This document shows positions 59,501 through 64,000 of a DNA stretch of 64,000 bases, one piece after another. The first letter of the stretch is position 1; the number at the start of each line of letters is the position of its first letter. This DNA comes from Eopsaltria australis (Eukaryota > Chordata > Aves > Passeriformes > Petroicidae): positions 953,496-1,017,495 of the forward strand of contig JAVTVJ010000794.1 in the NCBI GenBank assembly GCA_034509425.1, given 5' to 3'. Made by a program: the position numbers and the translations under genes. Below the pieces are notes generated by a model. The model did not search any database. It was not told the origin of the DNA and saw only the letters and a program-made list of their open reading frames with translations.

Positions 59501-62384
59501 GTGAAAATTGCTTTCCACAGCAGGAAAATCCAGTCAGTGGAACATGGCTGAGAATTGTTGCTGAAGGAGCTGGTATTTGTGGAAAGGTGGAAAGAATGAA
59601 GACAAGAGAAAGAGCAAAAAAAATTACTTGTTTTGCATTGAGAGAATGGTGTTCACGCATGTTCCATTTCTTCTAGGGTGTTCTGTAGAGTAAGAATAAA
59701 GAAAAGGCACCCAGAGACCCTTTTAAAATGGATTTCTATTCCTGACTGCCAGCCATAAGCTTTCCCTTCTTCAAAACCTGGTACTGTAGGCAGTGCATCT
59801 GGAGAAGCATGTGTGTGTCAGAAATACATGGGATCATTTTTCCCTAATACATGTTCAGAGCTAAGACCACTGTTTATACTACTCTTTGGTGTCTGTAGTG
59901 CTGGGGCTCTCTGAGAGCCCTAGGACCTCTTTGGGCAATTACTTCTTGCAGAGATTAATTAGTTCAGCCTCTTGGGTACATGGATTTACAGCATGGTGGT
60001 CCATGGCAGGCTGTCAGGTAACCTTCCCCTGACCCTTAGCTTTCCACAACGTATTTCCTGCATACAGCATCCTCCAGGTGATCTGTATTTCTCCTTATTA
60101 TATCCTCCACCTTCTCCCTGTGGAGATAGCCCACTATTGGGAAATTAGGATAAAATTCCCTGCAGCATCAAGAGGCTTCTTGAGAGGAAATGAAAGCAAA
60201 AATTGGCTTCTTTTTTAGTGAGATGTGAAGTCAGGCATTATCTACAGTACTGAAAACAGGTAAATAAAATGTAAATTGTAATTTTTATCTAAGCTTAGAT
60301 CATAAATACCTTCCCACTTCCTAATACTTTTCTCAGAGACACCTTAGAGGTCTCCCAGCTCCTGCAGCCAGGGTCCAGACTTGCCTGCCATGGTGCTCCT
60401 TTTTTGCCTTCAGAACAGTCCTGGAAAGCTGTCACCAGCGATGGAGAAGAGCCTCCTCCAGCTCCTCCTTTCCTCCCCCCTTGGCCTTCACCTACTGCTG
60501 AAGCTCACCCAAGGAGTGTGTGACTCCTCTGTGCAGCCATCATCTCCATGATTATCATTCAGAGGGCTTTCTGGTTTTTTCTGCACCACTCATCTGGTCC
60601 CTGTTTCCTCCCAGGAAGTTTCCATGTGCAGCTCCAGCTGCTCCTCCCTGCCCAGACCAGGCATCTGTTGAAGCTGACGAGTGCTGGGAATGTCTGTGCC
60701 CCTGGGAAGCCCACACATGTCACCTCAATGGCACGAGTGGTGGGCTGCACACAAGGGTGTATCTGATCTGTCTGCATCTCTACTCCATCTATGCATTCTA
60801 AAAGAATTTTCTGTCACAGAAACTTGCAGGATTTAAAGCTGAGTAAACGTGATCTTTCAGAGAGATTTTCTGTTGTTGCATTTTGTGTTCTTAGACGTGG
60901 TCACATTATGTTTAAATCAAGTTGGCACAGATGAGGGAACTAAGCAATTATTCATCATTCTGCCAGCAGTGGCTTTCCTTAATACACACAAACTGCTTCT
61001 TTGTAGAAGATTAAAGCACATTGTTTCTGATTAGGAAACCCTTTCCTATTCACTGAAAGTCATTGCCAAATCTTGAAATAGTTGTATTTGTAGAGACTTG
61101 GAATGTCTAATTTCAGTACAATAAGCAGATCCATACTTCTCACCAGCATGCCTAAAACAACATGCTTTATTTTAGGGAGTGTAGCAAAAGTCAACAGCTT
61201 TAGAAAGTTAAATTGCTCCTTTGCTGAAAGCCTTCTGTTGCAGAGACATGGCAATAGCTCACAAGTTAGATAATGAATTACATATTGCTTTTTGATAGTG
61301 CCTTTAGCAAATTTTATAGAAAATCATCAGATTTACAGTGGGTCAGTACAAAACTGTGACCAGAATTCCTATGTTCTCTCCCTGGGTCAGTTTCCTTCTC
61401 TTACTTTACCTAACTTTTATTTTGTATCTGTAAATATACAAGTTTCTTTGTAAAAGTTTTGTAGACATAACTATCTAACTTTTATATTGTATTTGGACTT
61501 TCAAGGTTAAACATAGCAGAGAGACATTAGGGAGTATGAAGGGAATCCCATTATATCTGGATTCTCATTGGCTTTCAGGGGCTGTGTTGCTTTAAGACCA
61601 ATTTGAAACCACTAGAAAACTCAGTAATTTTCATGAAGTTTTGGTCTGGACTGTACTTTTATTGACTGGGTAAAGGTAGCATGCAGCAAAAGGGAGTTTT
61701 ATTAAGAGAAGAGAATGCACAAAAATATTATTAACTAATTCACACAACTTAGGTCCCCAAAATTGGACTAGATCTCTTAAAAGGGCAAGCTTTCTCCAAA
61801 ATGTAGATACATTTTTGTTCTAACAATGCTTGAAATGCTGTGAGATAAATTTTACTCATGGTATTTTGGTTGTTCTACATCTAGCAGCAACCAAAACAGA
61901 AGTGCAGAGACAGGAAAACTGATTGCTCAGATGAATTCAGTGGCATGTGGAAAATACAATGCACTAGAGCTGCTCTGCAGAACAAGAAAGGAGCACAGAA
62001 GCAAAAAGGATTAGAAAGAAAAAGATTTTTGTGTAAGAAAGCCCTGCCTAGCAGACCAACTTTAGTCCTTTTATTATCCCACCACACAGGTAGCAAACTC
62101 CAGCCTAATGGGGACTGGCATGCTTGAGGGCACAAAAACTGCTACCCTGCAGTCCACATAAATTGTCTTAACTTGTGTAAAAGTCATACAGAAGAGCTTG
62201 AAAATGGCATCGTACTGCTTGGTCAGGAGTCATTGGTCAAGCATGGTGGATTCTCTGGACGGTAATCCCCGTGTTCTGAGGGAATGCGTTGACAAATGGC
62301 AAAGGCTCCAGCATTTCCAGTTCAACTTTTTCTGCCTGGTGCTAGGAAAAATACAAGGATACATACAGAGCATTGCCTGCAATT
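56591..62384. other. gene-free stretch
   Basis: No exon or confident repeat is recognised. The frames at 60,520-60,801 are composition-driven. The sequence is AT-rich and single-copy-looking throughout. Confidence 0.55.
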
Positions 62385-63203
62385 TCCTGGACCAGCTTGA
62401 GAAGTGGGCCCATGGGAGTCTCAAGCAATTTAATGGGACCAAATGCAAGGTGCTGCACCTGGGTTGGGTCAGTAGCTGGTATCAACATAGGCTAGGGATG
62501 AACAGATCTAGAGCAGCCCTTGCCAAGAAGGACTTGGGGGTGCTGGTGAGTGAAAAGTTGGACATGACCCAGCCATTGGCACTTACAGCCCAGAGAGGCA
62601 AACATATCCTGGGCTGCATCCAGAGCAGTGTGGGCAGCAGGGCCAGGGAGGGGATTCTGCCCCTCTGCTCTGCTCTGGTGAGACCCCACCTGCAGTGCTG
62701 CATCAGCTCTGGGGCCCCATGATGAGGAGGGACATCGACCTGGCGGAGTGAGCCCAGAGGAAGACCACCAAGATAAAGGGATGGAACACATCTCCTGTGA
62801 GGAAATGCTGAGAGAGTTGAGTTTGTACAGCCTGGAAAAGAAAAGCTGACATAATTGTGGCCTTCCAGTACCTGAAAAGAATCAACAAGGCAAATGGAGA
62901 GAGACTCTTCACAAGGGCATGTAGTGACAGGAGAAGTGAAAATGGTTTCAAAATGAAAGAAAGTAGGTTTAGATTAAGTATTAGGAAAAAGTTAGAAAGA
63001 ATTCTTTACTGCGAGGGTGGTGAGGCACTTGAACAGGTTGCCCAGAGATGTTGCAGATGCCCCATCCCTAGAAGTGTTTAAAGCCAGGTTAGATGGAGCT
63101 TTGATCAACTGATCTAGTGGAAGATATCCCAGCCCCTAGCAGAGGGCTGGAACTAGATGATCTTTAAGGTCCCTGGTCATTCCATGATCCTATGAATCTA
63201 TGA
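62385..63203 (+). mobile_element. CR1 LINE 3' portion, plus strand
   Basis: This 5'-truncated CR1 starts near TCCTGGACCAGCTTGAGAAG. The open frame 62,198-62,722 enters it from flanking DNA and then reads EKWAHGSLKQFNGTKCKVLHLGW, KKDLGVLVSEKLDMTQ, GCIQSSVGSRAREGILPLCSALVRPHL and CCISSGAP, the CR1 thumb and C-terminal region. A frameshift near 62,705 ends the match. The 3' untranslated region continues to an ATGATCCTATGAATCTATGA tail at about 63,203. It is an inactive remnant. Confidence 0.92.
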
Positions 63204-64000
63204 TACAATGAATACTTAAGTTGTAAGAAAAGTAAACTGTTTTCAGGCTCTACTTGTCTAGGGGTAGCACAGTTTCATACTTGTTATTGGGGCTCCTAGG
63301 TGTTGCCTAGGATATATTTTTCCTTAATTACTCCCACAGTTATTTCTCTTGAAATCCTTCAGCTGTGACATCCGTGTTCCTGGGGAATATAATGAACCAG
63401 AAGTCCTGTATAGAAGTATTTCTTTCTGTCTTGGTAAAAAAATTGTGCTGGTTTCCTTCTCCTCCCTGCAAGTCTAGTTCAAACACTTTGTTTTAGTAAA
63501 TTCTTATTAGTTTACACTTCAGAAAGATCTCAGTACTTAAACAGATGTGTGTACCAGCAGACTTATTTTGTAGACTCATGGGGGCTCTCTTCCTATTATG
63601 TACATGAATAATAGTTGGTCCTGGCCGTTGATTAATAGTCCAATATTTCTACTATTACACTAGTTAAAAACTGTTCCTTGAGCAGCACATTATTCTTAGG
63701 TTGCACATATTAAAAGTAGGTACAAAAATTAAAGCAGAGTTACATGTTTCTGCTAGGGCCTTCCATAGTCCTGCATTAGCATGCATTATGTGAAGCACAG
63801 GAGGGATCTCTTTCTTGTTGCTTGCATCAGCTTTATCTAAGCTCCCCAATAGCTCCACTAGGGTAGTATTTGACAGCTCACCTGCCTGTGTGTGTGATCA
63901 GAGAAGGGTGGAGAATATGTAGTCTGTGTACACAGATAAATGGCAACAGCCAAATTTATAAAAAAGGAGATGTAGGAAAAGAAGATTTAAGGAAGTCTCC
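63204..64000. other. gene-free stretch
   Basis: Nothing recognisable is seen in the last 800 bp. Confidence 0.55.

Overview
The window looks like non-coding avian nuclear DNA, probably from a songbird (passerine). I infer this from three kinds of repeat: many truncated CR1 LINE copies ending in ATTCTGTG-type tails, a SINE that joins a tRNA-Ile-like head to a CR1 tail (the architecture known from songbirds), and a cluster of retroviral LTRs. I could not recognise any host protein-coding exon, rRNA gene, functional tRNA gene or CRISPR array. The longest open frames are either inside repeats or show no family signature. The window therefore reads as intergenic or deep intronic sequence.

Layout. 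Bases 1-9.5 kb are unremarkable single-copy-looking DNA. A very old, diverged CR1/L3-like LINE lies at about 9.56-10.29 kb (minus), and a younger 5'-truncated CR1 at 11.76-12.94 kb (minus) keeps a broken reverse-transcriptase frame. The tRNA-Ile/CR1 SINE is at 18.66-18.81 kb (minus). From 25.26 to 48.01 kb there is an LTR island of eight LTR-type units with no gag, pol or env between them. Five of these have intact or near-intact target-site duplications: CTAT at 25.26 kb, AGTGG at 26.17 kb, GCATG/GCACG at 30.32 kb, GAAAC at 42.50 kb and ACATT at 47.11 kb. The ACATT copy sits inside a CR1. Seven of the eight point to the minus strand. From 48 to 64 kb there are three more plus-strand CR1 copies in otherwise featureless DNA.

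Most unusual structures. (1) The LTR at 36,959-37,575 is flanked on both sides by the same stretch of about 180 bp, with both duplication boundaries at the LTR termini. This is far longer than an integrase-made duplication. (2) Three related LTRs (33.9, 34.4 and 37.0 kb) share a heat-shock-element-like motif (GAAnnTTCnnGAA) in U3. (3) Two copies of another LTR family (26.2 and 42.5 kb) conserve two CTCF-like cores and a YY1-like core. (4) A sequence of about 80 bp is present once at 50.29 kb and again inside a CR1 at 51.66 kb.

No genes act together here. The content is a layered record of transposon insertion, nesting, recombination to solo LTRs and decay. Repeat boundaries come from reading the sequence by eye. 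LTR ends supported by target duplications are base-precise; the 5' ends of CR1 fragments are approximate.
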